From Curvularia sp. ZM96 (lineage: Eukaryota > Ascomycota > Dothideomycetes > Pleosporales > Pleosporaceae), in assembly GCA_022457065.1 (NCBI GenBank), contig JAJGBQ010000004.1:2480001-2544000 (forward strand): 64,000 nucleotides of DNA, read 5' to 3'. Of the stretch, positions 42,662 through 53,071 are shown one piece after another. The notes under the pieces were generated by a model. The model had not been told where the DNA came from, made no database searches, and saw only the letters and a list, made by a program, of their open reading frames with translations. Both the position numbers and the translations under genes were made by a program. The first letter of the stretch is position 1. Each line of letters starts with the position of its first letter.

Positions 42662-45316
42662 TCACAGACCGAGCGACACCACCTGTTCATCTACATTCCT
42701 CCCATCCACCATCACCCTTGCCCCCTTATCCGACCGCACGCCCTTGCCCAACTCGACCTCCACCACTTCCTCCTCACCTGGCCAAAGCGTGATGTAATTC
42801 CTACTCCACAAAAGCGGCACTACATCCCTCCCCTCTGCATCAACCACATTCAACCGCACAAACACCGCCGGCACCTTGCCTGCATTCTTCAGCGTAAGGC
42901 GCGCAAGCAAACCTTGTTCCCTGGCAACTGCAACCGTCACATTCGCCTTAGACAGCCGCTCGAGAGCCGTGTAGTCTGAGAAAGAAGTAACACGTGTATG
43001 GTACCACGTTGAATTGTCCCAGTCTAGGACATCGTTTGTGCGGGCGAGCCAGTACGTTTTCTTGACTAGATGCTCATTCGCTTGGACAAGGTGCAGACGA
43101 GCGAGGACAACGGGGTCTGCTGTTTTATTCTGCCAGTCGGGCAGCTTCATGACTTCGTATGCGGAGTTGGGTTTCGTAGCGACGTTAGTGTTTTGCCTTG
43201 CTAACGTGCTGCCGTTGAGGGACATGATTTCCAAGCCTACAGTGCGCTGATCGGGCGAAGTGCTGCTACTGGCTAGGCGCCGGTTTACGAGGTACACGGC
43301 TTGGGTTTCGTAGTTGAGGGTTAGGGTTTCGAATGTGCCGAGGGCGTCTTTGGTGCCGAAGTAGGAGCCAGCGGGACGCAGGTAGTAGTCGAATAGGTTC
43401 CAGTGGAGTGATGGCCATGCGTTGTTGAGCATCCAGTATATCATGCCTGTCGCGGGTCTCTCGATCTCTTCGCTCCAGTTGCTGAGCCAAGCGTCGAATT
43501 GGGCGCGGGTGGCTTCATAGTCCATCATTTGCGCCTTGATGAGATAATCGGAGAGGCTCGATGGTGCGCCGTAGCGAGCCCAGAGAGCAGTGTTGTAGAT
43601 CTCGCGAGTGTGAAAGGATGAGACCTCCGTAGACATGTGGTAGAGACCTTTGTTTGGTTGTTTCCAGAGGTCCTCAAGGTCGGAGGCGGATAGGAATTTG
43701 CGCAGAGAGTTGAGCTCAGGTGTGCCTACTCCTGCACCCAGTTCGGACCCGAAGCCTGCTGCACTGCCTAAACGGTGTCCTGGGTCGTACCAGTAGTTGG
43801 GTGGGACCCAGTCGTAGGGACCCTCCATTTTCATACCTCCATTGCCAAGCAGGTCTGGCGTACCGCGTTGGCTTGCAGATGCTATGATTGGGATGTCCCA
43901 GTTAGTGGCGTTGAGCGCGTCGACGTAGATCTTTGTTGCCCTGTCATCAGGCCAATAGTCGCTTCCGACCAGGAACCCCAGCATGCTGGGATGATGTCGC
44001 ATCATCTCTGCTTCATGTCTCATTGAAACTTCCGCAATCTTGTAGTCAGCGTCTTTCCACTTTTCTCCACTGCCATCCTCGTTGTAGTCCCAGCCCTCCC
44101 ACTTGTCACAACATTCCCAGCCAGCTAACACCATGATGCCCATTCTGTCGGCTATTTCGTAGAGTTCTGGTCGTTCTTGCTTTCCTTCTAAGCGGACAGT
44201 GTTTAGACCCATATCCTTGACCAACTGGAACTGCCGTTCAACCTGCTCTGGGTCGAAGCGCAGGAAGATATCAGAAGTATAGCCCGCACCCAGAACTTGG
44301 AACCGCTGGCCATTGACGAAGAAGGTAGTATCATTAGATCTGGTGTTCAAGGACGAAGTTACCGTGCGGATTCCGAATTTGGTTGTCGGCGTAGAGTCGG
44401 AAAGGGGGTTGGATGAGGTGGAAACGCTGCACTGGATGCTGTACAATGGTTGATCGCCCCACTGGTAAGGCCACCAAAGCTGGGGATTATTTACTTTTGT
44501 CTTGAATGAGACTGTGGATTGCTGGCCGCCGGTGAGCTGGAAGCGTGAAGTGACGTTCGAGACTACGATTGTCTTAGGGTCGAAGATAGTGCAGGCAATA
44601 TTACCCTCAACAGTCCTGTTCTTTGCGAGATTATTGACATCCACAAAGACATCAATGCCTCCATCAAGTGCAGCATGGGCAGTGGTCCTTGGGGTGCTGA
44701 TCCTTACTTGGCCCGACTTTTTCAGTTCAAATGGTCGCCAAATGCCCGTACCATTATCGGGAGGTGAAGGATTCCAGTCTACAAAGCCAAGGGCCAAGTC
44801 TCGGTTGTAATCTGTCGGATACGCCTTTACCAGCAGTACATTTGGCGCACCCTTCGACTGAAGCTTATCAGTCACGTCGTATTCTAGCCCACCGTAAGCT
44901 CCAGCCTGCGTCTCCTTGTCTGCAACAAGCTGTCCATTGATCCAGATATCCGCTCTCGAGGCAACGCCATGAGTAATCAGAGTATAGTAATCCTCTGGGC
45001 TCTTCTCGGCGATTAACAGTTTGTCCGTTCGATAGTACCACGGGACTCGGAATTGGGCTGTGTCAATCTTTTGCAGGTTGGTAGAATAGAAAATCTCAGT
45101 CTCGTTGTAAACTGAGTTGTTGATCATCGTGGTCATAAGCGTAGCTGCGGATCCAATGGTATACCAAGATGAAGTGTCGACGCCAGATTGAGAGAGTTTG
45201 ACAGGATCATCACCGGCCTTTGCAGACGATAGGACATTCCAGTGAGTGAGCGTAGTCGTAGATGCAAGGGCGCCTTGGGCAACCCATGAAAGGGTGGTTA
45301 GTAGTCGCATGGCCAT
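42662..45316 (-). CDS. Secreted GH2 exo-beta-D-glucosaminidase (exochitosanase)
   Basis: A single exon encodes 884 aa from this start. A signal peptide (MAMRLLTTLSWVAQGALAS) is followed by the GH2 sugar-binding, Ig-like and TIM-barrel domains. WVNGQLVA-like DIWINGQLVAD and DGGIDVFVDVNN mark the N-terminal part. GLNTVRLEGKQE, GWECCDKWEGWDYN and WDYNEDGSGEKW fit the exo-glucosaminidase subgroup. The catalytic acid/base would be D453 in VGSDYWPD and the nucleophile E525 in GFGSELGAG, the D/E pair used by CsxA-type enzymes instead of the usual two Glu. It would release glucosamine from the non-reducing end of chitosan. An in-frame ATG at 45400 would add 28 residues including a second hydrophobic stretch; the inner start gives a cleaner signal peptide. 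Confidence 0.9.
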   Translation of the reverse strand: MAMRLLTTLSWVAQGALASTTTLTHWNVLSSAKAGDDPVKLSQSGVDTSSWYTIGSAATLMTTMINNSVYNETEIFYSTNLQKIDTAQFRVPWYYRTDKLLIAEKSPEDYYTLITHGVASRADIWINGQLVADKETQAGAYGGLEYDVTDKLQSKGAPNVLLVKAYPTDYNRDLALGFVDWNPSPPDNGTGIWRPFELKKSGQVRISTPRTTAHAALDGGIDVFVDVNNLAKNRTVEGNIACTIFDPKTIVVSNVTSRFQLTGGQQSTVSFKTKVNNPQLWWPYQWGDQPLYSIQCSVSTSSNPLSDSTPTTKFGIRTVTSSLNTRSNDTTFFVNGQRFQVLGAGYTSDIFLRFDPEQVERQFQLVKDMGLNTVRLEGKQERPELYEIADRMGIMVLAGWECCDKWEGWDYNEDGSGEKWKDADYKIAEVSMRHEAEMMRHHPSMLGFLVGSDYWPDDRATKIYVDALNATNWDIPIIASASQRGTPDLLGNGGMKMEGPYDWVPPNYWYDPGHRLGSAAGFGSELGAGVGTPELNSLRKFLSASDLEDLWKQPNKGLYHMSTEVSSFHTREIYNTALWARYGAPSSLSDYLIKAQMMDYEATRAQFDAWLSNWSEEIERPATGMIYWMLNNAWPSLHWNLFDYYLRPAGSYFGTKDALGTFETLTLNYETQAVYLVNRRLASSSTSPDQRTVGLEIMSLNGSTLARQNTNVATKPNSAYEVMKLPDWQNKTADPVVLARLHLVQANEHLVKKTYWLARTNDVLDWDNSTWYHTRVTSFSDYTALERLSKANVTVAVAREQGLLARLTLKNAGKVPAVFVRLNVVDAEGRDVVPLLWSRNYITLWPGEEEVVEVELGKGVRSDKGARVMVDGRNVDEQVVSLGL

Positions 45317-45871
45317 CTCTGCTATCTCATCGTGGGTGTAAAGAAGGTAATGTGTAAGAGCAAACGAGACGAAGGGGAGGATTACTATCATAAGCACCAC
45401 AAGCTCATTATACTAAGTTTCGTTTCCATGTAACGGAGAAACAGGGAACCCAATCCAGTAGGATCGGCAGACGCTGGTAGATTAGCCAAGAACCCGGCGT
45501 CGAGGAAAGTGGTGTGAGTTGCCAACCCGGAGTCGTATTGAGCTAATTATGGCGACTGTACCCACTACCCTTGACCCAGGGTTTGTTCCTTGAAATTGAA
45601 ATGCCCGCTGCAGATCCAGCTCACGGGGTCGATTGGTTCACAAAAGCAAAGAGAGATATGAGAGAGATGGCCTGAGCGCAAGCTCCGAGGTCCCCACTGG
45701 GACAAGCTCACAGCTCCCCGCAATCGTCATTCCATGCCATCCTCCACTATGTGAACCGAACCACCCCGATTCCCCAACTCCAACACCAGGACCTCCAGGG
45801 CCTACCCGGATAGATAGCGCCGTCTTCTTTGCCATCACCCTGCATACACGAAAAAGAAACATCAAACAACC
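45317..45871. promoter_or_regulatory. Shared divergent promoter region, exo-glucosaminidase / dephospho-CoA kinase
   Basis: 555 bp lie between opposite start codons. The left 84 bp are open in frame with the glucosaminidase. No other feature was recognised. Confidence 0.45.
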
Positions 45872-46675
45872 ATGCTCCTCCTCGGCCTCACCGGCTCCAT
45901 CGCGACCGGCAAATCGACCGTCTCCTCTCTCCTCTCCAAAGCACCCTACTCGCTCCCCGTCATAGATGCCGACCTCATCGCGCGACAAGTCGTCGAACCC
46001 GGCACAGCCGGCTACAAAGCAATCGTCAAATACTTCTCTCCCACGACGCCCGACCTACTCCTTCCAGACGCACCAACACCCAAAGGCGCGCCGCTGAACC
46101 GACCAGCGCTCGGCCGCAGAGTCTTCGGCGCAGGCGAGGAAAAAGAACGCGACAGGAAAATGCTGAATAGCATTGTGCACCCGGCCGTGCGCAAGGAAAT
46201 GTACAGACAGATGATATGGGCGTATCTCCGCGGCAACTGGGCTGTTGTACTGGATGTTCCTCTATTGTTTGAGAGCGGCTGGGAACGCTACTGCGGTACT
46301 ATCCTCGTCGTTGGTGTGTCGGACCCCGCGATCCAGATTCAGCGGCTGCGAGCGCGGGACTCGCATCTTACAGAGGAGGATGCGCGGAATCGCGTTATGA
46401 GCCAGGGTGATGTGCGTGAGAAGGCGGAGCACTGCTTGAGGAGGGGGCCGGGCAATGGCGTTGTTATATGGAACGACCATGACCGGAGTCATTTGGAGAA
46501 GGAGGTGCAGAGGGTGATGCAGGATGTGAGGAAAAGGAGTCCGCGGTGGTGGAGTTTCTTGCTCTGGGTGTTTCCGCCGTTTGGGGCCGTGGCGGGGCTG
46601 TGGAGTTGGTATAAGATGCGCAAGGTGCAGTTACAGTGGGAGCAGGAGAAGAAGCGGGAGAAGGCGAAGTTGTAA
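45872..46675 (+). CDS. CAB5: Dephospho-CoA kinase (Cab5/CoaE)
   Basis: A single exon encodes 267 aa. The P-loop is GLTGSIATGKST (residues 5-16), followed by the family signature VIDADLIARQVVEPGT. The CoA-binding and lid residues lie in RPALGRRVFG, LNSIVHPAVRKEM and VLDVPLLFESG, and the final base-recognition block is GNGVVIWND. It phosphorylates dephospho-CoA at the 3'-OH, the last step of CoA synthesis. After the kinase domain comes a hydrophobic helix (WSFLLWVFPPFGAVAGLWSW) and a basic tail, a fungal/animal feature absent from bacterial CoaE, suggesting membrane attachment, perhaps to mitochondria or ER. The start faces the glucosaminidase across 555 bp. Confidence 0.94.
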   Translation: MLLLGLTGSIATGKSTVSSLLSKAPYSLPVIDADLIARQVVEPGTAGYKAIVKYFSPTTPDLLLPDAPTPKGAPLNRPALGRRVFGAGEEKERDRKMLNSIVHPAVRKEMYRQMIWAYLRGNWAVVLDVPLLFESGWERYCGTILVVGVSDPAIQIQRLRARDSHLTEEDARNRVMSQGDVREKAEHCLRRGPGNGVVIWNDHDRSHLEKEVQRVMQDVRKRSPRWWSFLLWVFPPFGAVAGLWSWYKMRKVQLQWEQEKKREKAKL

Positions 46676-47077
46676 TGGGAGTGTGTTATATGACTATTCG
46701 CTCTGCTCCGCGAACAGCTCGAATTGGTCCTGGTTTTTGTGCAGCGTGAGCATAGCGGTTCTAGCCATTGGCCGTAGAACCTTTTGTCACAATGACTGTA
46801 TTTCGATGTCTTGAACTGTATGCATGTGTCAGCATATATGCGTTTGCTTTCTTAAAGGGACTGCTCATTACTCACACCTCACTCATCACTTTCATCTCTG
46901 TCCCTGACCCGCGTAAACAACTCCCTCAACCCCACTCCAGACCCCATTCCTCTTCATCCACCCCGCTCCTATAGCCCAGAGCCACCACAGCATCGCTCCC
47001 TAAGCTACAAGACCTACATTTTGCGAACTCAGCGCCTACATTCTTACTCTCTGCCATACCGAGCAAGCCTCAACACC
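46676..47077. other. Intergenic region before an unknown gene
   Basis: 402 bp hold the 3' end of the kinase gene and, from about 46880, a CT-rich leader of the next gene. No RNA gene was seen. Confidence 0.5.
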
Positions 47078-48418
47078 ATGAGCGCCATAACACCACCCTC
47101 TTTCTTCGACGACGGCATCTCCATAACGAACCGGTTACCCCAAGGCCTCGACACACAGCGAGTAGCGCGATGGGTCTCGCGCGGCACCTTCTCAGAGACT
47201 TCAGTGTACACGGGCAGCTTTATCGACGATGACGAGGATATTGTAGCGCGTGGTGGCGATATATCAGACAGACAGCCAAGGTACGAGAAAGAAGAAGCCA
47301 GAAAGACAAAGAGCGGCAAGCAAGCCTGGAACGAGAATACAAAGAAAGCCGTGAGTGGGGATGTGCGGCGGCATATGGATAAGATACAGGATTTGCGAGA
47401 GAAGGTGCAAGTGAGGAAGGTAAAGAAGAGTGGGGAGATAGACAAGGAGAAAGAGAAGGTGCTTGTGCCTGTACCACGGCAATGGGGGGCGTTCGTTATC
47501 AAAGACAAGGATGGACGGGTTATCGTGGTAGATGAGGAGGGAGAGTTTGATACTGGACCGCAGGAGGTTTACGATGGTGGAAAGCAGCACGAGCGACGTT
47601 GGGTTCGAGCCGCATCTACGGTCGAACTATCGTCGCCTCTTCCTGTGGCACCTTCGACAGTACTGCCTCCGCCAGATCAGTACATGAGTGCGAGTGGGTT
47701 CTTGGAGGGCACCGAAACAGCGAAAAAAGGACATGAGAAGGATGAGTGGAACTATATCATGAACTCGCCGCGACCACTCTCGCCTATCCCAGAATCAGAG
47801 GATGAAGATGGGTCCTCGTCAACTAGCAGGGAGTCCACACGGTCGCTGACAGGCTTTATGGCAGCGGTGACGGATTGGAAAGACAAGTCGCAAGCCAGCA
47901 CGGCGGGAAACAGTCGCGGCTGCAGCAGGAGTATCAACGAGGACACAGGATGGGCCTCGCCATCCAGGCTGCCTCACCCGTTTACCTGGGCAAATAGTCC
48001 ATCCAACAGCCAGGAAAGGTGGAGTCGTGGACCCAAAGCCGCGGACAATCCTGAGTGGACCGACAGCGAGACTTCCTCGTTGGAGCAAGATGCCGTTGAC
48101 GGTCCAGCGCGCTCCTTTAGCGAAGCAACCTGGGACGGATTCGAGCGACGCAAGACATTTAGTGACGTCAGCATTGCAGGTTCCAATAGTATATGCTCGT
48201 CTTTAGTACTAGAAAGTGTACGAAGTCATCATGATACAACCATATCACGTCGGCGCGGCACGTCTCGGGAGGAGATACGCGTTGATAATCAGCATGGCTG
48301 GGAGCACGGGAGCAGCGGAAGAAGCAATGTCAGATACGCGAGTAGCTCCGACGAGGACAACGCGACGTATCAAAGTGCTAATTGGGGCGAAACCCCCGCC
48401 CGTGTGGCTAAGTGCTAG
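47078..48418 (+). CDS. Conserved-looking hypothetical protein, largely disordered
   Basis: A single exon encodes 446 aa. I do not recognise the family. The start (MSAITPPSFFDDGISITNRL) is preferred over an in-frame ATG 57 bases upstream, because the sequence right after it looks folded and the upstream part does not. Residues 1-45 include TQRVARWVSRGTFSETSVYTG. A Lys/Glu-rich helix follows at about 70-125 (HMDKIQDLREKVQVRKV) and a short hydrophobic strand segment WGAFVIKDKDGRVIVVDEEG at about 135-155. The rest is Ser-rich, with many acidic/Ser clusters and PxSPxPES-type sites that look like kinase targets. No membrane segment or signal peptide is present. The continuous frame over 1.3 kb and the CT-rich leader support a real gene; function is unknown. 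Confidence 0.7.
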   Translation: MSAITPPSFFDDGISITNRLPQGLDTQRVARWVSRGTFSETSVYTGSFIDDDEDIVARGGDISDRQPRYEKEEARKTKSGKQAWNENTKKAVSGDVRRHMDKIQDLREKVQVRKVKKSGEIDKEKEKVLVPVPRQWGAFVIKDKDGRVIVVDEEGEFDTGPQEVYDGGKQHERRWVRAASTVELSSPLPVAPSTVLPPPDQYMSASGFLEGTETAKKGHEKDEWNYIMNSPRPLSPIPESEDEDGSSSTSRESTRSLTGFMAAVTDWKDKSQASTAGNSRGCSRSINEDTGWASPSRLPHPFTWANSPSNSQERWSRGPKAADNPEWTDSETSSLEQDAVDGPARSFSEATWDGFERRKTFSDVSIAGSNSICSSLVLESVRSHHDTTISRRRGTSREEIRVDNQHGWEHGSSGRSNVRYASSSDEDNATYQSANWGETPARVAKC

Positions 48419-49651
48419 TCTAGGCGGCCGGCTGGGAGCGAAAGTATGTCGGATTTTTTATGTGGGGTCGCTGATTGGCGTGGTAGAGGAACAACGATGC
48501 GCGACGGCGATTTCGCGACTATCACTAGGGTAGAGTATGAAGATCTGGGGATTTTTGTGGAGATGGAATCACGAAAGTTTTTTTTTCTCAGCGCTTGACG
48601 GAGAGGTTGGTGTGTTTGGCGCAGCGTGGTGGTGGTGTGCGAGCGGCTGTGTGAGCGTGTAACGGAATACAGCCAGCCAACAGATTCCCCAGCCTTGGAA
48701 GCGTTTGCGTGATGAAGCACACTCGCATGCAGAAAGCGCCTTGTCGCGCTCAGCATGACACTGGGAATACGCTGCTGACGTGCATGCGCATTTACGCGTC
48801 GAAACATTAGGACCAGACGCCTGAGACTTGGATAGAGGAGGTCCAAATTAGATGATACCCGAGCTCAGCACAGGTCGCCGCCAACCACCCATGATGTAGC
48901 ATTTACACAACCGTGCTCCCTGGCCTGACACAAAAAGCACGCAGCTCGTTGCAGCAGCACTGGTAGACGCGCCAAGCGGGCGCAGGAACCGGCAGTTCAC
49001 GTCTACGTGCCGTGGACGCAGCGCGAGCGTGTTTAATGGCGAGAGGGGGCGGCGTGGGCGGGCTGCCGTGCAGGTGGATCCAGCGCATGACGGCCAGTAG
49101 ATGGGATTGCATTGATGCCGGTGATGAGGGCCAACCCGGTTTCCAGCATCCAATTCGGGGCGCCCGTGCTGGCAAGTGTCTGGGATCGAGTGGAGATGAC
49201 GCCTTGAACGCGGTCGTGTGGGCGCCGGCCCCTAGAGTACGTGACAGACACGCTAAAGCGTGTCGAGTCCGAGCGACGCGTTGAGTGCCATGACTATTAG
49301 CTGAGGCTGCCCCAGACTGATATTCCTGCGTCCTCTTCCTTCTCGCTACTTTTGCTGCTCTACTCTTCGCTGGGCCTGGGTGTCGCTGTTCGAGTCGTGT
49401 CTATCCTTTTCATTCATTGCACCCGCTGCTTCGTGCGTTTGTTGTTGTGCTGTATCCGGCTAAGCCCAGAGCGACAGAAGTCACGTCAAGACGACACCCC
49501 ACTACCGCTCTTCCTCACATCCCTTCGCCAGACCACCCACCGCCAACGCCACCACCGCGCAATCGCAGCTTGAGCTCTCTTTGTCTCGAGCAATTCCGCG
49601 CAGCCTCGTAATCTTTGCAATCGTCATCGCGCATTCCCTACCCTCTCTACC
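48419..49651. other. 1.2 kb intergenic region
   Basis: The stretch is GC-rich on the left and becomes CT-rich from about 49320, which fits a leader for the KEN-box gene at 49652. No gene with a domain or splice pattern was found in it. Confidence 0.45.
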
Positions 49652-50868
49652 ATGGCTACCTCGACGCGCCAGCCATTTGCCGAGCTCGGCACGACCCGGC
49701 TGCAAGGACTCCAGAGCGCGAAGAACAGACAGAACTGTAAAGCGCCCTGAATCACGTGCAGCTCGCCTTTTGCTAACTGCGCATTTGTACAGCCATCTCC
49801 AGCTTTGCGGCGCTGCAAGGCTTGAAGTCTACACCCGGCCCTGCTACGGGTAAGCGCTCGCGCGCACCCGAGATCTACGAGGATGCCGATTCCGAGAACG
49901 TGGACCCTTTCATCACTAGCAGCCCAACCAAAAAGTCCAAAACCACCTCCACCAATGATGCCGGATACGTCAAGCCCGCCCCGTTCGCCATCTTCACCTC
50001 GCCTCTCAAGACCAGCACCAGCCTCAATGCCACGCCTTCTGTCCCCTCTGCCCGCAAGGCCCTCTCATCGCCCAGCTCTACCAAGTCGACTCCCATCACC
50101 AACAGCCGCGGATCACCAAAGAACAAGCGTCTCCATGCCATTTCCAAGCGTCGCGCGTCCAGCTCACCATTCCGACGCGTCGACCCTCCGTCTTTCTCTC
50201 AAAGCAGCCCCAAACTGCCTTTCTCCATTGATGCGGCACTCAGCGGTTCCATCTCTACCTACACGCCCAAGGCACCTACGGTAGCAGCAACTCCCGTCTC
50301 GGCACCTGCCCGGCAAGTCAGCGCTCTCGACGAGACCATGCCCAAGGCTTGGTTCTTCGAGATCCACGAGGATACGCCTGAGCAGGAAGCCTCAAACCTC
50401 ATGGAGCACTCTGCCTCTGTCCTCGACATCTCATCCGATGACGATGTCGAGGCCAAGACGCGCAACGAGAACCGCGGAAAGGAGAACATCCCACCACCAG
50501 ACTTCCGTGCCTCGCAACCCCGCTCTCAGGCTGCTTCCTTCATCGAGGACGACGGCTACGAGACGGAGATTCTCAACGAATCACCTGTCAAGCGCCGTAC
50601 CACGCGCAAACTTGCCCAAGACGCCATGGATGAGGACCGTAAGCCTTTGGGTGATCTTGCACCATGCGACTTTTACGGCGAGGGATGTGATGCAACCTCG
50701 TATGTCACTGTCGATGCTGGCATTGAGAAGCCCTCGCGGCTGTCAAAGGAGTGCGACTTGCGATCAGAGACTCCAGAGGTCGAGGTACCTGCTATCATCG
50801 AGGAGAAGGAGGAGGAGCTAGAGCAAGAAGCGCCTCAGGCATCACAACCCGTCGCGGCAGCTGCATGA
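49652..50868 (+). CDS. Disordered KEN-box protein, possible APC/C substrate, unknown function
   Basis: Two exons (49652-49736, 49793-50868; intron 56 bp with a GCTAAC branch site) encode 386 aa. The N-terminus STRQPFAELGTTRLQGLQSAKNRQN continues into SISSFAALQGLKSTPGP, read here in two parts. Next are a basic KRSRAPEIYEDADSENVDP patch and Ser/Pro-rich low complexity with several S/T-P sites (TSSPTKKSK, RGSPKNKRL). A conserved-looking block MPKAWFFEIHEDTPEQEASN is followed by HSASVLDISSDDD. A KEN box with the usual flanks (RGKENIPPP) lies at residues 257-259, and a second acidic block ends PLGDLAPCDFYGEG. KEN boxes are degrons of the anaphase-promoting complex, so a cell-cycle-regulated nuclear protein is a reasonable guess. 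No enzymatic domain is visible. Confidence 0.78.
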
Positions 50869-51207
50869 GCTCTTTGTTAATATCTTCCTCTTTTCTGTTT
50901 CTCTGTTTCTTAGCGGCTCTTCAACGAATTTCTCTTCTGGCGCTTTTGGATACCTCACTTGGCGTTTCTGGTGGCGGCCTTGCCTTGCTTTTATTCTTGT
51001 TCTCTTCCTCAAGTCAACGTCTCCAACATGATGTGTATATGACTCATGGATTGTAGTTTTGGCGTGTTTTTGCAAACATATACCTGGCCAATTGTCTGTT
51101 TAGATGTTCTGGATAAAAAACATGTATGCAGGACCTTTGAATAATAATCGTCTTCTCCACTATGCAATCCCTTCTCGTGCCACTCACTTGCTATACGTGA
51201 AGAGCAC
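50869..51207. other. Convergent 3' intergenic region
   Basis: 339 bp lie between the stop codons of the KEN-box gene and the acyl-CoA dehydrogenase gene. The sequence is T-rich, as expected for 3' untranslated regions. Confidence 0.6.
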
Positions 51208-52631
51208 TCACAACTTCCATCCCCTCTTCTTCGCAAGCCCAACCTCCTGCCTAACCGCCAAATCCGCAATGATTTCCTCACTCCCACCCCCGACCACCAT
51301 CATCCTCAAGTCCCTACTAATCTGCTCCACCACCGCCCCGGGACCCCCTCCCTTCTGGTACCCGGCACCGCCAAACACCTGCTGCACCTCTCTCGCCGCC
51401 AGCTCGAGTATACGCCCACCATGCACTTTACTCAGCGCAATCTGCCCCGCGATACTCGGATCCTGCCATCCCTTTGGCGACGCCTGGATATGGAACGCCA
51501 GTTGCTCCAGCCACGCATAATGCGACTCTACGTACCGAGCTATGGTAGCGAGTTTACTCGCTATAATCTGGTTTGCGATGAGTGGTTTCCCAAACGTATG
51601 CCGTGTAGAAGCATACGCAAACGAGTGGGAGAGACAGGTTCGTGCTTTGCGGTTACATCCGACGCTCATGATGAAGCGCTCGCGGTTGAAGTTGCGCATT
51701 ATGATGCCGAAGCCGGCATTCTCGGGCCCGATGAGGTTTTCAACGGGGACCTGCACGTTGTCGAGTTCGACGAAGGAGGCGCCGCCGGCTTTTTGGCCGC
51801 TGTTGGGGATGCGGCGGTGGGTGAGGCCGGGTGAGGAGACGGGGATGACGAGGAGAGAGAGGCCTGAGGCGCCGGGGCCGCCGGTGCGGACGGCCGTCGT
51901 CATGTGTGTGGCCCAGGGGATGCCCGTGATCCATTTCTTGTAGCCGTTGACAATATAAAACTTTCCGTCGGGGGTTTTGGTCGCGGTGGTCTGGAGGTTG
52001 GCGACGTCGGACTGTGAGGTGCTCAGTCAATCTCCTCAAGTAGTATGTATTTCGCTTTTCTTCTCTTTCTCTTGTCACACAAAAACATACAACACCAACT
52101 ACAGCAAGGAGGATAGAATAAAAAAGAACATACCCCACCCCCCGGCTCCGTAATCCCCAGACAAAAACTCGTCTCCCAGCTAAACAACCCGGGCAACCAC
52201 TTCCTCTTCTGCTCCTCAGTCCCGTAATGTACAATCGGCGGCACCCCAATCACGCTCGCGCCTTCAAGTGACGTCGACACCCCGCCCTCAATTCGACTCA
52301 TCTCATCGATCATAATCATCAGATGGAACACATCGAGCTGGTCAACGGGGATGCCCGCAGGCCCAGGGATGTTAGCAGGCCGATATGCCGCGGGTATGTC
52401 GGTGAAGGAGAAGCCAGTCTGGGCCCATTTCAGGCGTTCCGCGTGAGGGGCTTCGCCTGCTTCTTCCCATGCGAGCATATGCGGTTTGATGTGTTCGTCG
52501 ACATAGGCGCGGATCGTGTTGCGCAGTTTCTTATGCGAGGCCTTGTAGTAAGGCGAGGCGAGGGATGAGTACCACGAGGGTTCGGCCCAGGGGCCTAGAT
52601 TGCCAAAAGTTTCCTGCTTCGAGACACTCAT
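51208..52631 (-). CDS. Acyl-CoA dehydrogenase family flavoenzyme
   Basis: Two exons (52631-52134, 52011-51208; intron 122 bp) encode 433 aa. The N-terminal helical domain contains HKKLRNTIRAYVDEHIKPHM. The middle domain starts at LGITEPGGGSDVANLQTTA, the FAD/substrate loop, and contains YIVNGYKKWITGI. The C-terminal domain has RERFIMSVGCNRKARTCL, TFGKPLIANQIIASKLA and VQQVFGGAGYQKGGG, and ends RQEVGLAKKRGWKL. The medium-chain-type catalytic Glu position reads as Gly (MVVGGGSEEI), while a Glu in NRERF sits where isovaleryl/long-chain-type enzymes have their base (helix G). The substrate is therefore not predictable, but activity is plausible. It lacks an obvious presequence; the C-terminus WKL is not a standard PTS1. 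Confidence 0.9.
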
Positions 52632-53071
52632 GATGGGTGCAGGGACGACGAGTCGAGTTTAGCTGACCTGTGTTGGGAGTCATGGCTTTATGATACGGTG
52701 CGCGAGATGTTCAGCTCTTGCCGCGGCTGAAGATGCCGACTCGCTAGCTGGACTGCGGGGGAAACGTCCAAGTAGCCGACTTGGGGGGGCCGTTGTCCCG
52801 CATCATCAGCAATAAGCGCTAGCCGGAAAATCCCATCCTGTTCCTGCATATGTAAATTTCTTCTTCCACCACGTTCAGTCCTCAATTCGAGTCAGTTAGT
52901 CTTTTGTTACATGGTAAAGAACGATAGACGATGTCATATGCAAGAAGTATTGTGTGAACCTGCGAAGCTTTATTGATGTGACCAAATTAGATACATGAAA
53001 TCGTAGCTTCCGGCATGCGCTGGTATATTATTGTATTCATTCCTTCGTATCCTCTACCAGGCGCGACACGT
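52632..53071. other. Intergenic region between mannitol dehydrogenase 3' end and acyl-CoA dehydrogenase start
   Basis: 440 bp contain the promoter of the acyl-CoA dehydrogenase (minus) and the 3' untranslated end of the mannitol dehydrogenase (minus). Nothing else was seen. Confidence 0.55.
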
